64,000 bases of DNA, from positions 11,084,508 to 11,148,507 of the forward strand of contig OX419342.1 in NCBI GenBank assembly GCA_948470475.1, written 5' to 3'. Below are positions 24,251 to 35,291 of the stretch, piece after piece. The DNA comes from Galaxea fascicularis (Eukaryota > Cnidaria > Anthozoa > Scleractinia > Euphylliidae). The number at the start of each line of letters is the position of its first letter. The first letter of the stretch is position 1. Both the position numbers and the translations under genes were made by a program. Under the pieces are notes generated by a model, which saw nothing but the letters and a program-made list of their open reading frames with translations, was not told the DNA's origin and did no database searches.

Positions 24251-25409
24251 TTTTTCTTGGCACATTTTCGTTTCGTATAAAGTAAATATGGGTCAGGATC
24301 CACAAAAAATATTGTCCTTGATTTATGCCTTTTTTTCTTTGCACCCTAAAAACAAAACAAGCAACAAGTAATAAGTTTGAATCTAGCAAAACAAATCAGC
24401 CGAACCATGAAATCCTCCGAAACTAATATAAGTATTTACCGCTTTACAAGTCGAGCTTTTGTACGTAGTCCTGTTGCTGGATCCTTTCTAAATTTTAGCC
24501 AAAAACGTAATTCTTCATTTTATAACTCTGCCGTATTTCTTCCAGCTAAAGATGACCCGAGAACAGCATCCTTGCTAAGCAAGATGGACATGCTCACCTT
24601 GTCGCTTCTTCGAAGGCCTGTATAGCTTATCCCATAACGCCAAGTTTCCAAGTTTGGCGGCTTACTCGCCACAGGTCGGCTGCCATTTGTGAAGACGGTG
24701 TATAAGACATACCAGATGATCTTACGGCTCCACCTCTCAGTCAAGAGACGGTTAACCTTAATTTCTCAACCATAACTTTGTCACTTTTCCCCTAACTTCG
24801 ACCAAAATTAAATAAGGAGATATTGGGTACATTAAAATTAAAGCACATGGACTCGTAACCTCGCAAATATTACAAAATTCCAGTGGCGGGAAAGCCATGC
24901 CTCAACTCCTCCGATGACATTATGGCGCACCACAATTATAAATACCAACGCTCACTTTAATTAACAAACACAAAAATGTGAGGCAATCGAGTAGTAACCA
25001 CACTGACAACAACGATATGGATTGAATCGACAGTCCGATCCTGAAGTTATATCATTCAAATGTTCTCCAGCACACTTGTTTTGCATGAGCACAAAGAACA
25101 AGGTACATATATAGTATGTGTAACGCGCTTGTTTCGCGTCATAGGCTAAAAATCGAAGTATCTTACTTGTGCATTTCGCTTGTTTCGCCACATGGCTTAA
25201 AGAAATAAGTACATTGCATGCGTAGTGCGCTCGTTTCGTCTCATACCCAACAGAACGAGGTTCATACAAGCGTAGTGGGCTTGAGTGATTTCGCGCTATA
25301 CCATAACATCTTTATCTGGAAAGAGTGTACTCTGATGAACTACATTTTCAAGGCATCTTTTCTAATATGCATGACATTTTTTCTAAGCCTCCCACACTAA
25401 GTTCCGGTG

Positions 25410-26230
25410 TCCTGGAATCTACACGCGACCGATGGATCCAGTATACTTCGATGGACGACCAAAGGAACTTCCATTAGACTCTCCTAAAGCCTAGTCGTGA
25501 TCGATGGATACAGTGGACTCCGATAGACGATATTTTCAAGGTCTCCTCTTGACTATGCATGGGACTTTTTCAGTCGTTCACGGATAGACTATTCACGGAT
25601 AGACTTCCGGTTAGTCCACTAGACTCTTATAGAGTCCAATCGTGTCCGACGACATTTTCCTGAGCTATGACATGCAAGGGATTCTATCAAAGTCCTTCAC
25701 GGATAGACTTCCAGTGAATCCAATTGACTCTCCTTGAATCTACTCGTGACCGATAAATAGATCGACTGGACTCCGATGGACGATATTTCATGTCCTCCCC
25801 TCCAACATTCGCGGGATTTTAATAGGTCACTCACAGATAGACTTCCGGTGACTCCGCTCGACTCTCCTCGAATCTACTCGTCACGTAGACTTACTTTCTA
25901 CTTTCACCACTGGACTTCCGGTGATCTACTCGCTCCGATGCGGAGAGTCCACTGGACTTTCCCAGAGCCTAGTCGTGACCGATGGATCCAATAGACTCTG
26001 ATGGAGGATATTTTCACGGGCACCCTTGATATGCTCTCCTCGAATCTACTCGTGGCCAATGGAACAAGTGAACTCCGATGGACGATATTTTCATAGTCAA
26101 ACCTTCCATATGCATGGGATTTTAAAACGTCACTCACAGACAGACTTAAGGTGAGTCCGCTCGACTCTCCTCGAATGTACTCGTCACGTAGACTAACTTT
26201 CTACTTTCACTACTAGACTTTCGGTAATCC
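25410..26230. repeat. Degenerate tandem repeat, unit roughly 130-160 bp
   Basis: The words ACTCGTGACCGATGGATCCA, GACTCCGATGGACGATATTT, TATGCATGGGA, CACTCACAGATAGACTTCCG and GACTCTCCTCGAATCTACTC recur about five to six times between 25410 and 26230, in the same order and orientation. Units differ in length and have internal deletions. The array is noncoding and intronic, ending just before the 26378 exon. Confidence 0.7.
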
Positions 26231-26377
26231 ACTCACTCCGCGAGAAACATGACTTGACTCTATTCGTGTACATTGGACTACTGTCGCCGTTTTTAGCCGG
26301 CCACCTCAAATTCAGCGGTAAAGTAACAGTTAACGCCCAGTAGGTTTTAGGAAAATAATGAGTTATGGAAATCTTAC

Positions 26378-26555
26378 CTGATAATGAAGATCTTTTACCA
26401 TTCTCTGTATTAAAAAAGTCAACAAAGATCCTCCTGTCATCAGTATGGTATCCCACGCTCCCATCCCAAAATCCTGGGAAAACATCTGTGCGGCAATCCC
26501 CAAACACCACACCGAGTCCCAAAAACTTTGTCTCGCCACTATCCAGAATCATCAC
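26378..26555 (-). CDS. Host gene exon: N-terminal half of SPRY-like domain
   Basis: Acceptor GCCCCTTTTAG precedes GTG at 26555 in phase 0, and donor TTATCAG|GTAAGAT ends the exon at 26378 in phase 1. The product reads VMILDSGETKFLGLGVVFGD, then PGFWDGSVGYHTDDRRIFVD and FFNTENGKRSSLSG. The LDxGExxxxGxGxxF, PGxxxGSxGYHxDD pattern is characteristic of SPRY domains and resembles SPRYD3-type proteins. SPRY domains bind protein partners. It follows the 28645 exon (FPHFE|VMILD) and continues into 16433 directly or through the 17654 cassette. Confidence 0.85.
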
Positions 26556-26877
26556 CTAAAAGGGGCATTCATGCTTCATGATCTTGACATTCTTAAATGA
26601 GTAAGCAAAAGGGGCTTCGTGCTTAACTTGTGTGCATGATAAAAGCTAGATAACATAAATTGCCGAATGAAAGGAGTGTACAAATTGCAGCATGGGAGTT
26701 ATTTATTAAACAAGTCGCACTCAGCATAAATCCAATTGTTTCCCATGGGCAATAAATGTCATATTTTAGTTATGGTTATAGTCGTCACACTGCAAGAAAT
26801 GAGAAGCTTCCGCGCCTCAGTGCTGTGAGTCCATACCTATCATATATCCCGGAATATGATGGGAATAATCAAACAAA

Positions 26878-27075
26878 CAATAGTCTATATTTGGCGCGAA
26901 AATATGCTCGGATGTTTGTCCGCGGTCATTATCTTTTCCGAGAAGCGAACGATTTTCTGAGAGCGAAGCCAATTGTCCGAGAACAAAGCTCGAGGGAAAT
27001 TGTGAGTTCCTAGGAACTGATAATGTCTGAGGAAAAAAATATCCGAGCATATTTTTAAAGTCAAATGGAGACTGT
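26878..27075. repeat. Inverted-repeat element (TATGCTCGGATGTTTGTCCGCGG family)
   Basis: GCGCGAAAATATGCTCGGAT at 26896 and GATAATGTCTGAGG...ATATCCGAGCATATTTTT at 27018-27056 are inverted partners, with AGCGAACGATTTTCTGAGAG and TCCTAGGAACTGATAATG between them. A related copy lies at 33590-33750. It is noncoding. Confidence 0.55.
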
Positions 27076-27359
27076 TGTATCTATTATCGTCCATATAATT
27101 TTCGCAACGCGCATTTGGGGAATATTTAACAATTATTCACCGAAGTAAAGGTAAATAGTACTTTGCTAATCACCTCCAAGTTAACCAATCAGAACGCGCG
27201 AAAAGCACTATTCACTTGTGTGATATATATCCTAAAACTAGATATTCCCCAGTTTCAAATTCAGTCACGTGTTGCGTTTAGACCAATCGCGTGCAAGCGA
27301 AAAATATTTGAATGATGTATATGAAAGAAATCATATGTAAACTGAGGATATGACATCAA

Positions 27360-27810
27360 ATGAAGAACGATCGTCGCAGTTGTGATCGCAATTTTACAAT
27401 TGCGCAAACCTGAAAAAAAAATTCAGGACTTCAACGGGGTTTGAACCCGTGACCTCGCGATTCCGGTGTGATGCTCTACCAACTGAGCTATGAAGGCACT
27501 GACGTTGGGAGCAATGGTAAAACTTGTGATTACAACTGCAATGATCATTCTTCATTTGATTTCATATCCGCAGTTCACATATGATTTCTTTCATATGCAT
27601 CATTCACTTACATATCTTTCACGGGAACATATGAACCCAAAATTGACCTGCACAATTTTTACAATTGCTCCCAACGTTAGTGGCTTCATAGCTCAATTGG
27701 TAGAGCATCGCACCGGAATCGCGAGGTCACGGGTTCAAGCCCCGGTGAAGTCCTGAATTTTTTTCAGGCTGTAAAAATTGTGATCACAACTGCGACGATC
27801 ATTCTTCATT
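27360..27810. mobile_element. Inverted pair of tRNA-derived repeat units
   Basis: A tRNA-like sequence is present twice, head to head. On the minus strand at 27428-27497 it has the A-box TAGCTCAGTTGGTAGAGC and B-box GGGTTCAAACCCC. On the plus strand at 27683-27752 it has TAGCTCAATTGGTAGAGCAT and GGGTTCAAGCCCC. Both are followed by CCTGAATTTTTTTCAGGC and then CACAACTGCGACGATCATTC. The acceptor stems contain mismatches and the anticodon loop lacks the normal T33, so these are SINE-like units, not working tRNA genes. A further degenerate piece lies at 52910-53075. Confidence 0.7.
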
Positions 27811-28644
27811 TGACGAAAAATACTTGATGGATTATAACTACAATTATTCACCAAAGTGGAAGGAACTGAATAATTGTTTTAGAGCATATCACCCAAGCCA
27901 CACAAATAACTGCTGAGGCTTATTCATGCCCAGATGGTGGTAAGCGACTTTTTAGTTCCGTCTTGCTTTCTTGCCGATAAATAAAACTTTTGGCGGCACT
28001 TGCTTAGTTACTCCAGTGTCATTTCTTCAACTGTTGTGTAAAATTCGTCTTGTTGCTAAAACTGCAAAACATTAGTTGTTTCATTGTTTACATCAATTGT
28101 AATAGTTCTTCATAGTTTTCTTGAACAAGACATTGCATTTTGATTTTTTGCCTTAAAATATGAGGTTGAGAAGACGAAATAACTTATGATTAAATGCTGT
28201 TAAACGTAACTTTGTTGCCAGCTTTGTTTTCTTGCACGGTTTTCTCGTTTTTTGAAGCGAAGCGAAAAACGGGAAGCCATTTCGCTTCCCTTCGGTTTCT
28301 CGGAGGTGAATAGTAGATTGCAAATATAATCACCTATCAGAACGCGCGAAAAGCACTATTCACTTGTGTGGTATATATTATAAGCATGTTTCTGCTAACG
28401 GACTGTGTACTGGCTTGTATACAGTTTGAGGACGGGTGTTCCGTTTACGCGTGTATGCTGAATACTGACACATACATTCATACTGGTCTTGATGCGTCTT
28501 GCGTTGGCATACCTGACATTTAATTACTGACCATACCAAATGGAGCAAAACGAAGCCGACACCAGGCAATAAGAATTACTCAGTTTTGAAGCTCCAGTGG
28601 TAAACACTTAATTTAAGCTCAACTTTTATAAAAGCATTCCTTAC

Positions 28645-28779
28645 CTCGAAATGAGGAAATCGTTCGGAGAAAGCAGTCCTGTATCTGGCTCCATATCTAT
28701 TACTGTCATTCTTATCGATGGATGGTTCACAAGTCAAAATGCAGTCTTCAACAGATATTGCTTTAGTAGTCTCCCAAGC
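28645..28779 (-). CDS. Host gene exon: start of SPRY region
   Basis: Acceptor TTTTGAACACTCAG at 28780 and donor TTCGAG|GTAAGG at 28645 bound 45 codons in phase 0 at both ends. The product reads AWETTKAISVEDCILTCEPS, then a stretch ending SERFPHFE. SPRY domains commonly begin with such a W...I..DCL.. segment and a HFEV strand, here completed by the next exon. It joins the 29088 exon upstream (GQK|AWE). Confidence 0.8.
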
Positions 28780-29087
28780 CTGAGTGTTCAAAATGTATCG
28801 TTAAAGGCCTGCAGACCGCTGACAGAGAGTTAAAGCAAAAAAGGAAATAACAGAGAGAAAAGAAGACAGACACAGACTAACAGATCAGACGGAAAGACTT
28901 TGATAGCACTCAGAAAGAAGGAGTTGATAATATACCATGCTCAATTGTTTATTTAAACATAGAGTTTCTTCAGTAATAGGAGTTGTTTTTCCAAGAAATT
29001 ATTTCTTTTGGTATTTGCTATTATCACTAAAAGCTGTTAGCACTGATATATTCGCCGTCCTTATCAGTCACCGTAGCTGTATTTTAC

Positions 29088-29209
29088 CTTTTGACCTCTT
29101 GGCAGTAAAGCTTTATCACAGCCATTTTCCTTTGTGAAGATTCTGTAAAGGACTTGATTCACCATGCTCTTAGTATCCTCGGAGTCTTGACAAACATAGT
29201 CTAGTTTCT
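29088..29209 (-). CDS. Host gene exon: linker between channel and SPRY region
   Basis: Acceptor TTTACTTTCACAG and donor CAAAAG|GTAAAA bound 122 bases. The exon begins with two bases that complete the codon opened by the 29730 exon and ends in phase 0, as the next exon requires. The peptide KLDYVCQDSEDTKSMVNQVL, then YRIFTKENGCDKALLPRGQK, matches no family I recognise. Its assignment rests on an open frame between good splice sites and on phase matching both neighbours. Confidence 0.7.
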
Positions 29210-29729
29210 CTGTGAAAGTAAATTGACGGAAATAGGCTGTTCTCAGGTCGTTTTCTCATCACTTTTCTCTCATCTTGCGAAGAATATGATCGACTCTTGC
29301 CTTCAATGTTATTGCGGTACCTGTATTTAGTGCCCATACGCACTCGCGCTAACACGCTAGCGCGCTGTGGCAGAGAGTTGACTGGTTTTAAGTCTTTAAG
29401 GAATTAGACATCGGCTTCCCGTTTAGATATACGGCGAGAGAATAAGCTAAGCATATTACTAGACTTGCCATTGTGGCCAGAGGGTGGGATGGATTACTGT
29501 CCTTCCCCGGTTAAAGACACACAAACGCACCCCCCCCCCCCGCCTCTCCTGCATCCCTATTCTCCGAGCGTATTTAGACTGCAACAGCGATTAAGCAAGC
29601 AACGTGTGTTTATTAATGAAAAGTGTCCCCTTTGGGGTCAGGAGAGGGATTTAAAGGCGCAACATACAGAATTAGTTGCAATCAGTGACCCAAAAGCTAG
29701 GACATTACCCTTATTGTAAAAATACTTAC

Positions 29730-29856
29730 GTGTTGGTGGAAACTTGTCGCCGTAGTTAAGCCTATATCTAATTGCAAGTTCCTTCAAGTCCAGCTTAGGA
29801 TTGAAAGAGAAATAACTTGATGAGGATTGGCTTGAACCTAATTTGTTGCAAGTAGA
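29730..29856 (-). CDS. Host gene exon: post-S6 cytoplasmic linker
   Basis: Acceptor CAACATTTACAG and donor CCAACAC|GTAAGTAT bound 127 bases. Only one frame is open. It reads a Ser-rich stretch, STCNKLGSSQSSSSYFS, then FNPKLDLKELAIRYRLNYGD and KFPPT. It starts in phase 0 after the KTKP end of the 30152 exon and ends in phase 1, fitting the next exon. No known domain was recognised. Confidence 0.75.
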
Positions 29857-30151
29857 CTGTAAATGTTGCTTTGTTTACAAAAAGAAAGTGGAAAAAGTAA
29901 AAACAAAAATATTTATGAAGCAAGAATACATTTACAGACTAAATAGTAGCGAGGGTAGAATGACTGAATGTTGATTGCTCAAAACATAGTGGACGTGTTT
30001 CTCAATTCTCCATATAACGAAGGCAAAAGTAATTGTTTGTTGTTTGTTTGTGTAACGGTCAAAAATTCGCGATCCAGTTGCAGGTGAGTAAATTGTGAGT
30101 GAACCTGCTTAACTCATGTATCAAATTTAATAACATGCACCGCCAACTTAC

Positions 30152-30331
30152 TGGTTTAGTTTTCTCCCTCTTGTTTTGCTCGTCTGATTTCCCCATGATC
30201 TTCTTATAAAGTCCATATAAACCAAGTGCCGTAATAGAAATAATGTTAAAAGGAACAGGTATGCAGTGGTATTTGCTGTACGACTGCAGTGTCCTGGCTT
30301 TTTGGTATGCCCATTCATTCCGTGAATTGTC
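30152..30331 (-). CDS. Host gene exon: TRP channel post-S6 region
   Basis: Acceptor TTGGTTCTAG and donor AAACCA|GTAAGTTG bound exactly 60 codons, phase 0 at both ends. The product begins DNSRNEWAYQKARTLQSYSK and continues YHCIPVPFNIISITALGLYG. EW near the start and a PVPFN motif 20 residues later are the layout seen directly after S6 in TRPC channels. The end is charged (KKIMGKSDEQNKREKTKP). It joins the S6 exon upstream (TYQRVE|DNSRNEW). Confidence 0.85.
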
Positions 30332-30769
30332 CTAGAACCAAGGCAGTTAAACCTCAATTTCGGACTTTCATCCGAACGTTAGTACTACAAACGGCGTTAT
30401 GTGCAAGTGATATAGTGTCGATTCGAAAGGGATTTCAATTTGGCCACATTCTCCAGTAAAATGTGAATCGCTCGCAGTGAACCTTCGAGTTTTTGCTTGA
30501 ATGTTATGTTTTGAAATACTACTTTGTACCAATATCAGTGAACTTCGAGATTGTAACCTTAGCCGTCAAATTGGAAAATAGTATGCGCTCTTTCCCGACA
30601 ACAGTATCAATCTGAATTCTCTAAGTTTCGATCGATGCATGTCTGTGGCTTGCAAAGGCTGTGGCTGTTAATTAAGAGTTACAAAACCGTACATTGTGTC
30701 TGAAATGAAACCAGCGAAAAGTTGCAAAATACTAAGAGACGACGTAACATAAAGGGTTATCTTAATATG

Positions 30770-30900
30770 CTAGTTGCTTGGCAACGGGCGATAGGACGAC
30801 TGGATAGAATTCAGAGTCCCAGGCAGGAATCGAACCTAAAACCTCCGGTCGGATGCTCCGGTCGGATGCTCTGACCACCAGTAATAATATGAAGGCCATT
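30770..30900 (-). repeat. tRNA-like SINE fragment with short internal duplication
   Basis: Read on the minus strand from about 30890, GGTGGTCAGAGCATCCGACC is followed by GGTTCGATTCCTGCCTGGGA, which resembles A- and B-box segments of a tRNA. The 13-base word AGCATCCGACCGG is duplicated in tandem (30845-30872). No tRNA fold with proper stems is evident, so this is a SINE remnant in the 1.9-kb intron. Confidence 0.45.
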
Positions 30901-31274
30901 GGGATTGGGTCACTGTCGTTGGTTCGTAACTAACCCGCAAGTAATAAAAATGATAAACGCGAATATCTGGAATTTTTGCATTGATCTGAGACCGGCCACT
31001 GATGTTAGAGGTGAACACAGCTGTAAACGCTACAGTAACGATTGCAGTGGACAAATGAGGGCCTGGAATTAACATTCTCCAGCTCAGCTCAGTTGGCACT
31101 AGAGCACCCCATCGTCCACATTTTCCACAAAGACTAGCCACTGGTTCCACCTCCGTACAGACTTCATTTTTTGGCCGGGGTGTAATTCTTGTTTATTTTA
31201 TTTTCGTTGCTGATGAAGTAGCGTGCTCATCTGGATGAGCATCCCGAGGTAAAATTTTCATCACACTACAGTCC

Positions 31275-31507
31275 AGGGGCCCGTTTCTCGAAAGTCCCGT
31301 AAACTTTTCGGGCCTGGAAACCCATTTCAAAAACTGCGATCCGCTCATTCTAAAATCCTGGCTTTTTACTATGATTTTAGGTAACGAAAAGGTAGAGTTG
31401 CTGTAAAATTTCATGCCTGAAAATATCTTCGTTTTCGAGATAGGTAGGAAATTAAAGTACCCGAAATAGACCCGAAAAGTGTGGGGAGTTTCAAGAAACG
31501 GGCCCCA
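31275..31507. mobile_element. Short MITE with GGGGCCCGTTTCTCGAAA termini
   Basis: AGGGGCCCGTTTCTCGAAAG at the left end is mirrored by GTTTCAAGAAACGGGCCCC at the right end, with further inner pairing (ACTTTTCGGG / CCCGAAAAGT). It is about 235 bp long, has no coding sequence, and belongs to a repeat type I recognise as widespread in marine invertebrates. Confidence 0.7.
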
Positions 31508-32238
31508 GGTTTTTGAACAAATGCCTCGTTGAAAAAAAGAAAAATAGGCCAGGATTAAGGTCCAGCCCGGACTGCAATTTTCTCCCCACTTTGAGGCAAC
31601 CTTTAGCCCAGTCAAACAGGCTAAAAATCCCTGTGCGATTGCTGTAGTTCTTAAGCCTGGGCCCGGATCTGAGCCAGATTATGTTTTTTATTTGTCGCGG
31701 CTACAAAATTTCGTAAAATAGAGATGATAAAGTGGAAAATTTAATACGTTTCCCAGCAAATTCAGTATATCTAAAATGGAATGTAACAAACAGGCTGTCA
31801 CAAGCCGCTATCATTTCATCCCCAAACGTTAAAAATTTTAAGCGAACAGAGGGCTAAACTGTGAGAACAGCAGCGCTGTTATTTTAATTTATTAAAAACG
31901 CTTTCGAGCAAATTTACAGCCCGGGCTGAAACTCGCCTTGTAATCGGTCATGCCCGGTCATTTATCGTTTATGGTCACGGATATAGTTGTGGCCATGGCT
32001 ATGGCTATGGCTACGATCACCGATCGAGTGTCAATGACTGGTATCTTTGTCTATCCTTTTCTCAAGGAACTTGACACAACTTAATGTTAGACATTCAACA
32101 CCCTTTGCATTAGTAAGGACTATCAAGGCTAGGTGTGATTAACTGATTTAATGATTCTTAAAATTGGAAGCTTCCCAGCAGCTAGTTTCTGCACGTACTA
32201 TACCAATAGAACATCAAAGAGAAAAAAATGCGTATTAC

Positions 32239-32431
32239 CTCTACACGCTGATAAGTGTTGTTCAGCAACGCAATCAACATGTTTATGAGAAGGATGAGCG
32301 CCATAACGAGATACCCAGCATACAAAAGTTTTGTAAGAGTCTCCGAAAAGTTGTCAGTGGACTCGAAGAAAAGTAAACCATCTGACAATTCCAGTAGAGA
32401 CCAGCCCATATGAGTCGCTATCTTCCACCAG
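32239..32431 (-). CDS. Host gene exon: TRP pore region and S6
   Basis: Acceptor TTATCTGGTCGGCAG and donor GTAGAG|GTAATA bound 193 bases. The first base completes a codon left by the S5 exon and the end is in phase 0. The product reads WWKIATHMGWSLLELSDGLL (pore helix region), then ESTDNFSETLTKLLYAG and the S6 helix YLVMALILLINMLIALL, ending NNTYQRVE. The LLINMLIALLNNTYQ motif is a TRP-channel hallmark. The 14.4-kb intron upstream of this exon contains the Polinton. Confidence 0.92.
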
Positions 32432-33589
32432 CTGCCGACCAGATAAGTGCAGCGAAATTCAATCCAAAGATATACTTACTATGTAAACATTTAGACAGTT
32501 AAATTAACTCTAAGTTTTCAGTAAAACGTAACTTCTCATTTCGCACGGCGAAGGTAACGGGGGGGGGGGGGGAGGGAGAGGGATGGGGTTAGGTAGGTGG
32601 GATGGCCGGGGCCTTTGTCACGCCGTTGGCACCAGAGAAAATTGGCAAAGGGGCCTAGCTGTATCTTTTTTTTTTCAATATTTTTTTATGTAGGATTTGG
32701 GACTTCACCAAGTCAATTCCATCAACCTGCTTTCTACAAAGTGTTAACTTATTTTAATAATGAAATGGAACTAAGACTTAGGAAAAACCAGAAACGTTTG
32801 GTAGGGTTTCCTTACATTTCTCCCTCTTCAACCCACATCCTCGAGTATTGAAGCTAGTTCAAAGATGACCGCACAAAAAATTCTGGTATTTGGTGATTTG
32901 TAAATCAAATAGTGGTTCTGTTTTAAATTTTGAAAATGAAAACATGATTAGGGATAAAATAATACGTCCCTCTTACTAACCGAGTTCGAGGTCCTTACTG
33001 TAAGTTACAGACCAGGATTTTTTTGATGATAAAATGAAGAGACGTATCTTGCAGTATGGACCGAGAAAATGAGGTTAGCAAGATATTTATTATATCTAGA
33101 GATTAATCATGCACGCAGGAATTTAGAGGGCCCTGCAGTAGAAAACGGCCCTCAAAATTGACCTATCGCAGCGCGAGTAATAATGGGAAATTCATCTCCT
33201 AACTGAGCCAGGATTAAGTTGCTTTAGCTAAAGAACAGCTTTAATTTCGTCGGAAAGGGTGATAATTTATTAGGCGGTTTGCACTTTCTTTCTTTCTTTT
33301 TCTTTTCTTTCTTTTTATTTTTTTTATCAAGATGTAGGTCTAAACTTACCAATATATTCCAGTCATGTTACAGGCACTGAAACAAAAAGACAACCATTTT
33401 CTAGAATCTAGTCCGTTTCTGCACCTGATAATGTCCAAGGACAGTATTCGGGAATATGTTTAAAGCCAAATGTAGGTTATTCTGATTATTAGCCTTAATC
33501 TTTTTTTCGCAAAACAGACTTAGGGATTCCCCAAATGCGTGTTAAGAAAAATATTTAAAGGGTAATAAAGACAATAACCTCTATTAGGT

Positions 33590-33750
33590 TTTAAAAAATA
33601 TGCTTGGATATTTGTCCATGGACATTATCAGTTCCTCGAAGCTAACCTCACACGTTTTCTCGAGCTCTCAGAAAATCGTTCGCTTCTCGGAACAGGTAAT
33701 GTCCGCGGACAAATATCCAAGCATATGTTCGCGCCAAATGGAATTTGACA
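33590..33750. repeat. Inverted-repeat element (GTCCGCGGACAAATATCCAAGCATAT family)
   Basis: ATGCTTGGATATTTGTCCAT then GGACATTATCAGTTCC at 33601-33635 is inverted at 33690-33730 as GGAACAGGTAATGTCCGCGG then ACAAATATCCAAGCAT. It is a relative of the unit at 26878. A partial copy lies at about 33425-33475. Confidence 0.55.
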
Positions 33751-34013
33751 TCTGACCCATCTTGCTTGAATTTGAACTGATAAATGACCCGTTACTGTTC
33801 GTTACCGGTCGCCGGTAATGCAAATCCTTGGCAAAAGTGACTAAACGTGAGACAATTGAGAAATCAAAGCTATTTTTTGTTATCCCTAAAACTATCTTAG
33901 TTATCCCTTATCCCTAAAATTATTTGCCAGTTATCCCTTATCCCTAAAACCCCCTAACAGGGCCTCTTTATTGAAATGATTTTCGCATGGATTATTAGGG
34001 CTCTCCGATGAGA

Positions 34014-34982
34014 ACTAATGAGTGGGTGACAAAATGAGCTGGCATGCAGATAGAAAAACAACCCGGTTTACAATAATAGATAATTTGTTAGTTCCCAATG
34101 TCTCGTAAAGTAAACAATATAGAGTTAATTATATTGTAAGATGGGTGGCACCCATCGCAATAAAAAAAATTAAAAGCATTGTAACTAAAAGTTGCGTAAC
34201 AAATGATGAAAAATATAAAAATTGCAAGGTGGTAATGTAGAAAAAGGTACGGCGAAAGATTTTAACGTAACAAAACCTAAGCCAAAGTCCATGAATAGTT
34301 GCAACAATGAGACAGGCAACAGTTTCCCATAAGGGGACCCTTAAACGGCAAATACCGTAATAAATTCCTCGATATAAGCCACTGAGCCAGCCTATGTAAG
34401 CAAGAATAACAAGTTCCCAAAGTGAAGCCTTTGAACGTTTTAAAAGAATCCTAACGTCACACTTGGATAAATCAAATAATGTACCTTGCTGATTGAAAAA
34501 AAAAACATTAGGTTAAGGACTTAAAAATCTAAAAATGAAAAAGGTATCTGATAATGGCTAAAAATGCGTGAAACTTAGTATTAACTGAACCTAATTCTAT
34601 TTTTTGAGTTAAATTCTGATCGTTTATTAAGGCCGTGGGGATGGAGAGTACACAACTGGGAGCACCAAAAAGCTTCCCTTGTGAGTAAACGCCTATCAAT
34701 GTGATCTTCACTTTCATTAACAACTTTTAACAAATCTTTTGTCGTACCTTTTTCTACATTACCACCTTGCAATTTTTATATTTTTCATCATTTGTTACGC
34801 AACTTTTAGTTACAATGCTTTTAATTTTTTTTTATTGCGATGAGTGCCACCCATCTCACAATATAATTAACCCTATATTGTTTACTTTACGAGACATTGG
34901 GAACTAACAAATTATCTATTATTGTAAACCGGGTTGTTTTTCTATCTCCATGCCAGCTCACTTTGTCACCCTTTCATTAGTA
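34014..34982. mobile_element. Foldback-type element with about 235-bp inverted ends
   Basis: The first 235 bases (ACTAATGAGTGGGTGACAAA through AATGTAGAAAAAGGTACGGC at 34253) are repeated inverted at 34744-34982, with a few differences. The interior of about 490 bases shows no recognisable gene. It ends about 310 bp to the left of the Polinton and is in the same intron. Superfamily is unknown. Confidence 0.8.
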
Positions 34983-35285
34983 CTTGTTTGTAAATTTCCC
35001 GCAATTACGTAATCTGTAGACTTTGTATCTATCACCTTTTCACAAATTTAAGATCTTGTAACCGACTTAGTTTCAGCCAAGTATTTTTTTAGCTTGCACT
35101 GTGAACACTGAAGAAGCCCGAAGGGCGAAACGTTTGTTCCCTACATTAAACATGGACCTGTGATTTTTTGACTTCATTTTTCATTCAACCTATTTATTAC
35201 TCTGTGAAGTCAAGGCATCGTGTATCCTTCGTTGGATCCTACTCGCAAGTGGCATTCTTCGTTGGCGACGCAGCATTTTTCATTC

Positions 35286-35291
35286 AACCTA
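35286..35291. repeat. Left target-site duplication AACCTA
   Basis: This hexamer directly precedes the left terminus and matches the hexamer directly after the right terminus at 46385-46390. The right copy runs into a TA microsatellite, so the original site lay at its edge. Confidence 0.9.

Noticed and set aside
27428..27752. Possible functional tRNA genes
   Set aside because: The acceptor stem has mismatches, position 33 is not T and the units are embedded in a repeated SINE-like sequence. I treat them as tRNA-derived repeats.
29465..29719. 84-codon plus-strand frame with a proline run
   Set aside because: It spans a homopolymer C run in an intron and shows no conserved motif or splice support.
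32432..32500. A donor-like GTAAGTATA at about 32470 suggesting a further exon just upstream of S6
   Set aside because: No open segment with an acceptor precedes it, and the S5 exon phase (two bases left) fits the acceptor at 32432 directly.
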